Shown: piece after piece, positions 23,721 to 31,734 of the stretch
Numbering within the stretch: position 1 is the first letter of the stretch
Layout of the letters: every line of letters starts with the position of its first letter
NCBI RefSeq assembly: GCF_009938225.1
Contig: NZ_AP019657.1
Location: forward strand, 2,232,001 to 2,296,000
Length of the DNA: 64,000 nucleotides
Source of the DNA: Vibrio ponticus
Lineage (GTDB): Bacteria; Pseudomonadota; Gammaproteobacteria; Enterobacterales; Vibrionaceae
Direction of reading: 5' to 3'
Notes under the pieces: model-generated
Database searches by the model: none
Told to the model about the DNA's origin: nothing
What the model saw: the letters and a program-made list of their open reading frames with translations, nothing else
Translations under genes and position numbers: made by a program

Positions 23721-23802
23721 TTGCTGCTATTCAATTTAACTCAACCTTGTTTACTGCCTAACAAAAGCTACCTTTAATAGAGTTACCTAAAAAGGCTACC
23801 TC

Positions 23803-25242
23803 ATGTTTAAAGCGCTTTGCTTGTCTTTGATCTTATTGCCACTTCATGCACTGGCGTTATCGCTTACTCCCCTAGATAGAGCGCCCTATTTTGGCGACTT
23901 AGATAAACTCGAAAAAAAAGGCGTCATTCGTGTTCTGGTATCCGCTGATCTGGGTTTCTACTACATAGAGCAAGGTCAACCGAAGGGGATACTGGCGGAA
24001 CTTCTCTATCACTTTGAAAAGCAGCTCAAACGCAGCCATGCCAAACTCAATCTGCAAGTGATCCCTGTTGATCGCGATGATCTTCTGCCTTTACTTGAAC
24101 AGGGTTATGGCGATCTTGTTGTCGCCAACCTAACCGTGACCAAACAACGGCAAGAAAAGGTCGAATTTAGTGCTCCAGTAAGACGGGGGGTAGAAGAATG
24201 GATCATCACCCCCAAACAGAAAACCCAATACACCAATATCAAACAGTTGAGCGGTAAAGAGTTTTGGGTGCGTGCTAGCTCTAGTTACTTTGAGAGCTTG
24301 CAGAAGCTCAACCACCAGCTCAATAAACTCGGTAAACCTCCGGTGTTAATCCGCTTTTTGCATGAAACCATCCAAGACTACGAAGTAATGGAGATGGTCA
24401 ATCAAGGGCACATTAAAGCGACCGTTCTCGATAGTCACAAAGCCGAACTTTGGCTAACTGTCATGAACAATATCCAAGCGCAAAGAAAACTGCCGCTGCG
24501 CAAAAATGGGGTGATCGCTTGGGCAATGAGAAAAGGGAGTCCGCAACTTAAGCGTGCGGTTGATCAATATCTTGCCAAACATCGCTCAGGCACCATGATG
24601 GGCAATGTGATTTACGGTAAATATCTGGAAAATACTCGCTGGCTACGTGAAGTGCTCGATCCGAAAAACATCCGTAAGTTAGAGTCTCTCGCGGATACCT
24701 TTAGCCACTACTCCAATCAATATGGCTTCGATCCGTTAATGATTTCCGCGCAGGGTTATCAAGAGTCAGGGCTCGATCAAAGAAAAGTATCGCGCATGGG
24801 GGCTGTCGGTATTATGCAGGTGCTGCCTAGCACAGCCAGAGATCCCAACGTCAACATTGCAAACATCTACAAACTCGACAACAACATTCATGCTGGCGTG
24901 AAATATATGCGCTTTATTAAAGACCGCTATTTTAACGACACCAACATCAGCGCCGAAAACAAAGTCTATTTCGCCCTCGCCTCTTATAACGCCGGTCCGG
25001 GTAATATTCGCAAGATGCGCCGCATCGCTCGTCAGCAAGGATATAACCCAAACAAGTGGTTTAAACATGTCGAAGTCGTCACCCGGCGCAACATTGGTCG
25101 CGAACCGGTGCAATATGTCACGAATATTAATCGCTACTTTATTATCTATACGCAGCTATCGTTATTGCAGCAAAGCCGCAACCAACCCGACCACTCAGTC
25201 ACCAACCCTTTGGTCTTCCCGATTGAAGTTAAAGAAAAATAA
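23803..25242 (+). CDS. mltF: membrane-bound lytic murein transglycosylase F
   Basis: Cleaves the glycan strands of peptidoglycan to form 1,6-anhydro-muropeptides. A signal peptide (about 1-19) precedes a solute-binding-protein-like domain (about 40-275). The SLT catalytic domain follows, with E321 in YQESGLDQ and the motifs GIMQVLPSTA and ALASYNAGPGNI. The 479 residues match the family. Its 1,6-anhydroMurNAc products feed nagZ, anmK and murQ further along this window. Confidence 0.92.
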   Translation: MFKALCLSLILLPLHALALSLTPLDRAPYFGDLDKLEKKGVIRVLVSADLGFYYIEQGQPKGILAELLYHFEKQLKRSHAKLNLQVIPVDRDDLLPLLEQGYGDLVVANLTVTKQRQEKVEFSAPVRRGVEEWIITPKQKTQYTNIKQLSGKEFWVRASSSYFESLQKLNHQLNKLGKPPVLIRFLHETIQDYEVMEMVNQGHIKATVLDSHKAELWLTVMNNIQAQRKLPLRKNGVIAWAMRKGSPQLKRAVDQYLAKHRSGTMMGNVIYGKYLENTRWLREVLDPKNIRKLESLADTFSHYSNQYGFDPLMISAQGYQESGLDQRKVSRMGAVGIMQVLPSTARDPNVNIANIYKLDNNIHAGVKYMRFIKDRYFNDTNISAENKVYFALASYNAGPGNIRKMRRIARQQGYNPNKWFKHVEVVTRRNIGREPVQYVTNINRYFIIYTQLSLLQQSRNQPDHSVTNPLVFPIEVKEK

Positions 25243-25462
25243 ATCCCGTTCGAGCAGAACTGAAGATAAAAGCGAATTTGGCAGATGGCAGATTTTTTTT
25301 GAGAGGGGAATCACAAATAGAGGGTGAGCAAGGAATGAGCAACCTGTTTCTTTAGGTCGTATAAGAGCCCTAAAAAACAGTGGCTTTTTAGCTAGATACC
25401 CTTACCAATCTAACGCGTTTTTTTTGTTTCACAAGCTTTTTCGTAGATTAATTCCAACAGTG

Positions 25463-25478
25463 TTTGAGTGAGATCACA
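25463..25478. promoter_or_regulatory. candidate CRP site, distal
   Basis: TTTGA-GTGAGA-TCACA, one mismatch from the CRP half-site consensus, 115 bp upstream of raiA. Confidence 0.45.
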
Positions 25479-25511
25479 AATGGTCTTGAGCAAGAAATAT
25501 CAGGCAAAAAT

Positions 25512-25527
25512 AGTGATACAGATCACA
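25512..25527. promoter_or_regulatory. candidate CRP site, proximal to raiA
   Basis: AGTGA-TACAGA-TCACA, one mismatch from consensus, 66 bp upstream of the raiA ATG. CRP control of raiA has been reported in E. coli, which supports the call. Confidence 0.5.
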
Positions 25528-25592
25528 TTCTTTCTTGGTTGAATCAGTAATCTGGAGTTAACCCATGAGGGATGCAACAGAGGAAAACATCT

Positions 25593-25925
25593 ATGAAAGT
25601 AAACATCACTGGTAAAAATATCGACATCACCTCTGCAATCCGCAATCACATTGAGAGCAAATTTAAAAAGCTCGAAAAGTGGCAAGTAGATATCATTGGC
25701 TGCCAAGCGACATTCAGCGAGGAGCCAAACAAACAAATGAAGTTTGAAGCAGTCATCACGGTACCAAAAGGAAAACTTGTCGCTTCAGCATTACATGAAG
25801 ATTTATACGCTGCCGTTAACGAGGTAGAACAAAAACTAGAACGTCAGCTAAACAAACTACGCCACAAACCAGAAGCTCGCCGCAGCGAAAAGCCGGAGCT
25901 TGAAGAAGTCGAAGAAGCGGAATAA
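25593..25925 (+). CDS. raiA: ribosome-associated inhibitor RaiA (YfiA)
   Basis: A ribosome hibernation factor that binds the 30S decoding region and blocks translation in stationary phase or cold. The start MKVNITGKNIDITSAIRNHI and the basic segment KLERQLNKLRHK match the HPF/RaiA family. At 110 residues with an acidic tail (PELEEVEEAE), it is RaiA rather than short HPF. The frame is open seven codons upstream. It lies upstream of the phe leader and pheA, a conserved neighbourhood. Confidence 0.93.
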   Translation: MKVNITGKNIDITSAIRNHIESKFKKLEKWQVDIIGCQATFSEEPNKQMKFEAVITVPKGKLVASALHEDLYAAVNEVEQKLERQLNKLRHKPEARRSEKPELEEVEEAE

Positions 25926-25941
25926 CCAAATCGATATTTAG

Positions 25942-25970
25942 AAAATAGCGCCTCAGGGCGCTATTTTTTT
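25942..25970 (+). terminator. raiA terminator
   Basis: AAAATAGCGCC-TCA-GGGCGCTATTTTTTT, a strong intrinsic terminator 16 bp after the stop. Confidence 0.93.
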
Positions 25971-26022
25971 GCTTGACGCTGAAAACACGGTTGCTTATTG
26001 TGTTGAGTAACTTCTTAAATGA

Positions 26023-26079
26023 ATGAAAATTATGCAACTCACTCATCTGTTCTTTTTCGACTTATTTTTTCTCCAATAG
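26023..26079 (+). CDS. pheL: phe leader peptide PheL
   Basis: An 18-residue leader peptide, MKIMQLTHLFFFDLFFLQ, with five phenylalanines in eight residues (10-12, 15 and 16). An internal ATG at 26032 is an alternative start. It lies directly before an attenuator hairpin ahead of pheA. A ribosome stalled at the Phe codons when charged tRNA-Phe is scarce would favour the antiterminator and allow pheA transcription. It is too short for routine gene callers. Confidence 0.88.
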   Translation: MKIMQLTHLFFFDLFFLQ

Positions 26080-26083
26080 CTTT

Positions 26084-26153
26084 GGAGGCTGACTCGTTTT
26101 CGGAAGATAAGTCAAAAACGAACAGAAAGCCTCCCCAACGGGAGGTTTTTTTA
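26084..26153 (+). promoter_or_regulatory. pheA attenuator (antiterminator and terminator)
   Basis: The terminator is CCTCCC-CAAC-GGGAGG followed by seven T (26130-26152). The alternative partner TTGGAGGCT at 26083-26091 pairs with AGCCTCCCCAA, forming the antiterminator. A further complementary pair (TCGTTTT with AAAAACGA, 26094-26118) can sequester the region between. The order matches classical amino-acid attenuators. Confidence 0.85.
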
Positions 26154-26169
26154 TGTAAGGATTATTAGG

Positions 26170-27348
26170 ATGACAGAACAACAATACTCTCTTGACGAAA
26201 TTCGTCTACGCCTTAACGAGCTAGACGATAAACTGCTACAACTACTTTCCGAACGTCGTAAGATGAGTATTGAAGTGGCAAAAAGTAAAGTACACACCGC
26301 CAAGCCTGTGCGTGATGCTGAGCGTGAACAACAACTACTCGTCAAACTAATCAACAACGGTCTCGATAAATACCAACTGGATGCCCAGTACATCACTAAG
26401 CTATTCCATGCGATTATTGAAGACTCGGTACTTCTACAGCAGTCATACTTACAAAACCTTGCTAACCCAGAACTGAGCCGCAAACCTCTGGCTCGCGTCG
26501 CCTTTCTTGGTTCAAAAGGCTCTTATTCACATCTGGCAAGCCGTGAATATTTCAGTCGTAAAAATACTGAATTAATCGAACTCAATTGCGAAGGCTTTAA
26601 AGAGGTAGCAAGCACAGTAGAATCTGGTCATGCAGATTTTGGTGTGCTACCGATTGAAAACACCAGTTCCGGTTCTATCAACGAAGTCTATGACCTGCTG
26701 CAACACACCACGTTATACATCGTCGGCGAAATCACCTTACCGATTGAACATTGCTTAGTGGCAACCGAAGAGATCCGTCTAGAAAACCTAACGACTCTCT
26801 ACTCACATCCTCAGCCTCATCAGCAATGCAGTGAGTTCATTGGACGCTTGAAAAACATTGAACTTAAAACCTGTGCAAGCACCGCAGATGCGATGCAAAA
26901 AGTACGTGAGCTCAATCGCTCTGATGTGGCAGCCATTGGCAATGCCTCTTCGGGTAAAATCTACGGTTTACAACCGATCCAAGGCAACATCGCCAACCAA
27001 ACCGAAAACCATACACGCTTTATCGTTGTGGCACGCAAGCCAGTTGAAGTCTCTCCGCAGATCCCGGCGAAAACCACGCTCATCATGTCTACATCACAAG
27101 AGACTGGCTCATTGGTTGCCACACTGCTGGTGCTGCAACGTTACGAAATCAACATGACCAAGCTTGAGTCGCGCCCAATCATGGGTAACCCATGGGAAGA
27201 AATGTTCTATGTTGATGTTGATGCTCACTTAGATGCGGAGAATATGCAAAACGCACTTTCTGAACTGACTCGCATTACTAAACACTTAAAGGTATTGGGT
27301 TGTTACCCAAGTGAGAATGTGAAGCCAACTCAAGTAAAACTAGTGTAA
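26170..27348 (+). CDS. pheA: bifunctional chorismate mutase / prephenate dehydratase
   Basis: Converts chorismate to prephenate and then to phenylpyruvate in phenylalanine synthesis. An AroQ chorismate mutase domain (about 1-95, LNELDDKLLQLLSERRKMS) is followed by prephenate dehydratase (about 105-285, with ENTSSGSINEVYDLL and NHTRFIVVA). A C-terminal ACT domain with ESRPIMGNPWE binds phenylalanine for feedback inhibition. It has 392 residues and is controlled by the upstream leader peptide and attenuator. Confidence 0.97.
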   Translation: MTEQQYSLDEIRLRLNELDDKLLQLLSERRKMSIEVAKSKVHTAKPVRDAEREQQLLVKLINNGLDKYQLDAQYITKLFHAIIEDSVLLQQSYLQNLANPELSRKPLARVAFLGSKGSYSHLASREYFSRKNTELIELNCEGFKEVASTVESGHADFGVLPIENTSSGSINEVYDLLQHTTLYIVGEITLPIEHCLVATEEIRLENLTTLYSHPQPHQQCSEFIGRLKNIELKTCASTADAMQKVRELNRSDVAAIGNASSGKIYGLQPIQGNIANQTENHTRFIVVARKPVEVSPQIPAKTTLIMSTSQETGSLVATLLVLQRYEINMTKLESRPIMGNPWEEMFYVDVDAHLDAENMQNALSELTRITKHLKVLGCYPSENVKPTQVKLV

Positions 27349-27410
27349 GGATTCGCCACACAGTTCAAAAAACAGCCCATCTGTGGCTGACACTCTGTAT
27401 AAAACTCTCT

Positions 27411-27440
27411 AGCATGCTCATCTCTTTGAGCATGCTTTTG
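27411..27440 (+). terminator. pheA terminator
   Basis: AGCATGCTCA-TCTCTT-TGAGCATGCTTTTG, a 9-10 bp stem with a short T run in the pheA-nspS gap. Confidence 0.8.
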
Positions 27441-27507
27441 TGTAAGCCCCTCCTCTCTTACATAGCTCGGTGTTATCCAATTTAAACCAAGGACTCGGTA
27501 ACTCCGC

Positions 27508-28557
27508 ATGACAATAAGACAATTCCTCTACTGCTCACTCTGGCTATTGCCAAGTGTCAGTTTTACGCTCGCCGCTCAACAACTCAATATCTTAATGTGG
27601 GAAAACACGCTTTCTCAGCAGGTCATTGAACAATGGCAACAGGAGACAGGCATAACCCTCAAAATTACCCATTTCGACAGCAATGATGAGAGAGATACGT
27701 TACTCAGCAGCAATGAACGTCTGCTCTTCGATGTAATGGTGCTTGATAATATTTCAACCAATGTCTTTGGTAACCTAGGCAAGCTCACTAACATCACTGG
27801 CGTAAACAACCGTAAGCATCATGATGCTTTCTGGAACAATGCCTGTGGCGAGTATGGTCAACCCTATTTTTGGGGATCAATTGGTGTCGTTTATCGTTCC
27901 GACATAGTCAAAACGCCCCCGTCAAGCTGGCCGGAATTTATCACTCCTGACGAAACCCTTTCAGGGCATATCGGTTTGCTCAATGATACGACGGATAGTT
28001 TTTTACCGTTTCTACTTAGCTTAGGGATCTCACCTGGCACAAGTAACCCGGATGTGCTGCACCAAAGCTATCAGACCATGCGAGAGTTCAACAAACACAT
28101 CTTGACCTACCAATACCCATTAAGCTTTATTGCGCAAGCCGAGGAGAGCGATCAACTCTATATTGCCATGGCTTACAGTGGTGATCAGCACTTACTCAAT
28201 CAACAACAGCATACTAAACACTGGCAATATAAAACTCTCACTGAAAAGCCAAATTTGTGGCTCGACTGCTTAGCCATCAACCGAAAGTCTGATAAACAAC
28301 CTCTTGCCCTAAGCTTTATTGACTACATTTCAGATCCCAAAGTCGCTGCAATCAATGCAACCGAAATCAAAGCTGCAACGACCAACCGAAGTGCCTTGAA
28401 ACTAGTCCCTGATTGGTATGCAAATGATGCACTATTAAACGCTGATACAACCCATTTTCGCCTCGAACAGTTAGAGCAGACGCTCTCCGCTAAAAATATT
28501 AGCCTTCGAGCCAAAATACTCAGCCAGCTATTAATAGAACATGAAACTCAACACTAG
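27508..28557 (+). CDS. nspS: periplasmic norspermidine-binding sensor protein NspS
   Basis: A PotD-like periplasmic solute-binding protein with a signal peptide (about 1-22). Mature sequence begins QQLNILMWENTL, a typical polyamine-binding-protein start. No ABC permease genes are nearby; instead it overlaps by 17 bp a membrane GGDEF-EAL gene, the exact arrangement of V. cholerae nspS-mbaA. There NspS bound to norspermidine signals to MbaA and promotes biofilm. The 349 residues fit. I assign it by context and family resemblance; ligand residues were not checked individually. Confidence 0.9.
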   Translation: MTIRQFLYCSLWLLPSVSFTLAAQQLNILMWENTLSQQVIEQWQQETGITLKITHFDSNDERDTLLSSNERLLFDVMVLDNISTNVFGNLGKLTNITGVNNRKHHDAFWNNACGEYGQPYFWGSIGVVYRSDIVKTPPSSWPEFITPDETLSGHIGLLNDTTDSFLPFLLSLGISPGTSNPDVLHQSYQTMREFNKHILTYQYPLSFIAQAEESDQLYIAMAYSGDQHLLNQQQHTKHWQYKTLTEKPNLWLDCLAINRKSDKQPLALSFIDYISDPKVAAINATEIKAATTNRSALKLVPDWYANDALLNADTTHFRLEQLEQTLSAKNISLRAKILSQLLIEHETQH

Positions 28558-30862
28558 AGTCCTTTTACTTGTCGCGCCGGTCATTTTGATCAGCGCTGCC
28601 ATATCAAGTTATGGCATATTCCAAAACCAAAAAGAGGCATTGATTAAGCGGGAAACGAGCTATTTGCAACTCACGATGGAGAAGCTCGCTGGTCACTTTC
28701 GCCAGTCTTATTCATTAATCAATAGCTATGCGTTAACCCTGTCACGCAGCGAAATAGTCTTACAGTATCTGCGCAACCAAGAAAATCCATTTATTGAAAT
28801 GGAGATTCTGAGCAATATGCAACGCATCATTAATAGCTTCCAGTCCCTTTCCCAAGATGAAATTGGTATCGCAATTCTCGATCATCAGCAAACCCCACGC
28901 TTCTTCGCCGATAACCAAAAAGATCCTTTTTCTAACATCGATATTCAAGCACTGGAATACGTTAAATCCATATACTCTAAGACCAAGCTAGACGAGCATA
29001 TTGGCTTTAGCAAAAATCAAAAGGGGCAGAGCCTACTTATTCACTATAAAGTGGTGGACCCTATTTCTTGGCAAATTTCATTGAATGATAACCAAAGTAA
29101 CAAAGCGATCTTTCTGGTGTATATGACGTTGGATCAATTTGACCAACTGCAACGGATCATTGAATTTGATAACGACAGCTCCATTTTCTATACCCCTCAC
29201 CCTGTACAAAAAAACGGTTTGAATCAGTCGATAGAGTTACAGTCTGGTCTGTTCGCCACCTTAGATCCCGCGAGCTATTTGCTTGAAGATAAACTAAGTG
29301 AAATCAAAGGAAAGCTATTGCTTTTTTACTCGGGTTCTTCGATTTTGACCTTAGTTATTTTATTGCTACTTTTGTATCGTCATGTCACCAGCCCACTGGC
29401 TAAACTCGACCGTCAACTATTAGAAGTTGAGAACAAGCAGCGCCTGAATATCGAAACCTTACCGAATAAAGATGAAATAGGTCGTTTGTCATATCGTTTT
29501 CAAAGTCTGTATCAAGAGCTGCAGCAGGCGTATCAAAAAACCAAGGCACTGGCTGAAAATGACCATCTCACGGGTTTAGCCAATCGCTACCAATTTCAAA
29601 ACTATGCCAGCCAATGTTTAACCAATCGCTACCAGTGTAAATACGCGTGGATTCTCTATATCGACCTCGACAACTTTAAATATGTGAATGACAAATATGG
29701 GCATAATGCTGGAGACAGTTTACTGACTAACTTTGCCGCCCACTTACGTACGTTGTGCCACGATTGGCAAGTGGTCAATCAGGAAAAGTGTCTAGCCGCC
29801 CGCTTATCAGGGGATGAATTTGCCATCTTTATTGCGACCAAAACCAATAGCAAACCCGCTGAAACTCTCGCCCAAGCAATTCTTGACCCTTTTGTTGCAA
29901 GTTCCACCTCTCCGCTAGGTCGCTTACCCATTACCGCCAGTATTGGTATTGCCAGTTACCCAACCGATGGCAAAACCCTAGAACACCTGCTATCGAATGC
30001 CGATACTGCAATGTATCAAGCGAAACGCGCAGGAAAAAACCAGCTCTCTTATTACTCGCAAGCGCTCGATAACACAGTACGTCGCCAAACTCAGATTGAA
30101 CGAGCACTCAGAAATGGCGATTTTAACCGTGAGTTTCGTTTACTCTATCAGCCCTACTTTGATCGCTCAGGCAGTCATGTTGTCGGCGTAGAAGCCTTAC
30201 TTCGTTGGCATTCACCTAAGCTCAACAACGTGCCACCGGAAGAGTTCATCCCTATCTCAGAGAAAACCGGCTTATTCGGTAATATCGACCGCTGGGTAAT
30301 AGAGCAGGCATTTCGTGATTTTGTCGATCTTCAGGAGACGTTTAACCACGAGATTCAACTCTCCATTAATCTTTCTGCGGCTGAATTAGATTCAAAACAA
30401 CTCGCCACTTTTATTCATATGATGGCGCAGCAATATCAAGTTCAACCAGATTTAATCGATTTCGAGATCACCGAAACCTTCGCTACCGATTCACACAACT
30501 ACACCTTGCTTGATGAGCTCTCTAGCATGGGGTTCAAACTCGCCATCGATGATTTTGGTTCAGGCTATACATCTATTACACAGCTTGTAGAATACCCAGT
30601 ACAAAAAATTAAATTAGATCGTGAATTCTTAGCGACCCTGATCAAAACCAACAATCGTAAAGTTGTAAAACCACTTGTCGACTTGTGTCATTCACAATCA
30701 ATGATCGTGACAGCAGAAGGGATTGAATCAGCAGAGATGCATGATTGGCTAGCCGATAATCAATGCGATTACATGCAAGGCTATTACCTCTCTCCACCGG
30801 TAAAGCTTTCTCAGTTAAAAGAGTTCGCGAGCAAACCAAAGGTATTGGAAGATGTCTATTAA
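28541..30862 (+). CDS. mbaA: membrane GGDEF-EAL c-di-GMP enzyme MbaA
   Basis: An inner-membrane c-di-GMP enzyme, partner of NspS. It has TM1 at about residues 7-27, a periplasmic domain to about 257, TM2 at about 258-280, a HAMP-like linker, and a GGDEF domain (about 340-505). The EAL domain runs to 773. The GGDEF signature reads SGDEF (423-427), the same variant I recall in V. cholerae MbaA. EAL residues look intact: E551-A-L in GVEALLRW, ETFATD and DDFGSGYTS. In V. cholerae polyamine-bound NspS shifts MbaA away from degrading c-di-GMP. It overlaps nspS by 17 bp and yjjX by 11 bp. Confidence 0.93.
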   Translation: MKLNTRVLLLVAPVILISAAISSYGIFQNQKEALIKRETSYLQLTMEKLAGHFRQSYSLINSYALTLSRSEIVLQYLRNQENPFIEMEILSNMQRIINSFQSLSQDEIGIAILDHQQTPRFFADNQKDPFSNIDIQALEYVKSIYSKTKLDEHIGFSKNQKGQSLLIHYKVVDPISWQISLNDNQSNKAIFLVYMTLDQFDQLQRIIEFDNDSSIFYTPHPVQKNGLNQSIELQSGLFATLDPASYLLEDKLSEIKGKLLLFYSGSSILTLVILLLLLYRHVTSPLAKLDRQLLEVENKQRLNIETLPNKDEIGRLSYRFQSLYQELQQAYQKTKALAENDHLTGLANRYQFQNYASQCLTNRYQCKYAWILYIDLDNFKYVNDKYGHNAGDSLLTNFAAHLRTLCHDWQVVNQEKCLAARLSGDEFAIFIATKTNSKPAETLAQAILDPFVASSTSPLGRLPITASIGIASYPTDGKTLEHLLSNADTAMYQAKRAGKNQLSYYSQALDNTVRRQTQIERALRNGDFNREFRLLYQPYFDRSGSHVVGVEALLRWHSPKLNNVPPEEFIPISEKTGLFGNIDRWVIEQAFRDFVDLQETFNHEIQLSINLSAAELDSKQLATFIHMMAQQYQVQPDLIDFEITETFATDSHNYTLLDELSSMGFKLAIDDFGSGYTSITQLVEYPVQKIKLDREFLATLIKTNNRKVVKPLVDLCHSQSMIVTAEGIESAEMHDWLADNQCDYMQGYYLSPPVKLSQLKEFASKPKVLEDVY

Positions 30863-31382
30863 GACTGTCATTGTCGCATCACTAAATCCCGCCAAGATAG
30901 ACGCGGTAAAAAGCGCATTTAACGCTGTGTTTCCACAACAAGAGTTTCATTTCCAAGGCGTAAACGTGCCGAGTGGTGTTGCAGATCAGCCAATGAGTAA
31001 CCAAGAAACGTATCAAGGGGCGCGTAATCGTGTCGCTAACGCCAAACAATCTGCCTCCGGCGATTACTATGTTGGTTTAGAAGCCGGGGTAGAAAATGGG
31101 ATTACTTTCGCTTGGATGGTGATTGAATCAGATACTCAGCGCGGCGAGTCTCGCTCGGCAAGTATGATGTTGCCACCCAAAGTGGCTGAACAATTAAGTC
31201 ACGATGTCGAACTCGGCAACATTATGGATAAAGAATTTAATACCGAGAATATCAAACAAAAAGGCGGAGCTATTGGCTTACTGACTCAACATCAGTTGAC
31301 CCGCAGTTCGGTTTACCATCAAGCGTTGATTTTGGCGCTCATTCCATTTAGCAACCCCAATCACTACGCGGCAAATATCTAA
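30852..31382 (+). CDS. yjjX: inosine/xanthosine triphosphatase YjjX
   Basis: Hydrolyses ITP and XTP, removing damaged purine nucleotides. The N-terminus VIVASLNPAKIDAVKSAF and the motif YYVGLEAGVE fit the YjjX/NTPase family. It has 176 residues. It overlaps the 3' end of mbaA by 11 bp, so it is the third gene of the nspS operon, then shares a terminator with convergent trpR. Confidence 0.92.
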   Translation: MSIKTVIVASLNPAKIDAVKSAFNAVFPQQEFHFQGVNVPSGVADQPMSNQETYQGARNRVANAKQSASGDYYVGLEAGVENGITFAWMVIESDTQRGESRSASMMLPPKVAEQLSHDVELGNIMDKEFNTENIKQKGGAIGLLTQHQLTRSSVYHQALILALIPFSNPNHYAANI

Positions 31383-31396
31383 GCCACTGAAAACAA

Positions 31397-31421
31397 TAAA
31401 GGTGCCATTGGGCACCTTTAT
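31397..31421. terminator. bidirectional terminator yjjX/trpR
   Basis: ATAAAGGTGCC-ATTG-GGCACCTTTAT between convergent genes, with T-rich flanks in both directions. Confidence 0.85.
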
Positions 31422-31425
31422 CTTA

Positions 31426-31719
31426 TTAACGTTCAAGCAACTCAGTAATAGCTTGTTTCTCTTCTGAACTTTTCGACTTTAGTTCATTTGAGCCGCGAGT
31501 AATGGTCGCAACACCCACCCCCAGCATTTGACTGATTTGGCGTTGCGATAAATCACCTTTAAGCAGTTCACGCAAAATGTTCACACGGGCAACAAGCGAG
31601 TCTCTTTCATCTGGGGTCAACAGCATGGTGAGCAACATTTCATGCTGTTCCGTTGCCGTGCTATGTTTAATCAAATCTAAGATCTGTTGCCAGTCAGTGT
31701 ACTCAGGTTGTTGTGCCAT
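31426..31719 (-). CDS. trpR: trp operon repressor TrpR
   Basis: A tryptophan-activated dimeric repressor of trp genes. The helix-turn-helix LSQRQISQMLGVGVATITRG is diagnostic, and the tryptophan pocket segment LLTPDERDSLVARVNILREL is conserved. The 97 residues are a little shorter than in E. coli. It lies 15 bp downstream of slt, the same slt-trpR pair as in E. coli. Confidence 0.96.
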   Translation of the reverse strand: MAQQPEYTDWQQILDLIKHSTATEQHEMLLTMLLTPDERDSLVARVNILRELLKGDLSQRQISQMLGVGVATITRGSNELKSKSSEEKQAITELLER

Positions 31720-31734
31720 GATTTGAGTGCTCGC

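Larger units (their letters stand above)
25243..25592. other. intergenic region mltF-raiA with two CRP-like sites
   Basis: Nothing coding is visible in these 350 bp. The right half holds two matches to the CRP consensus TGTGA-N6-TCACA: TTTGA-N6-TCACA at 25463-25478 and AGTGA-N6-TCACA at 25512-25527, each with one mismatch in the left arm. A short GAGCC...GGCTTTTT hairpin near 25366-25393 could be a weak mltF terminator. Confidence 0.55.
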
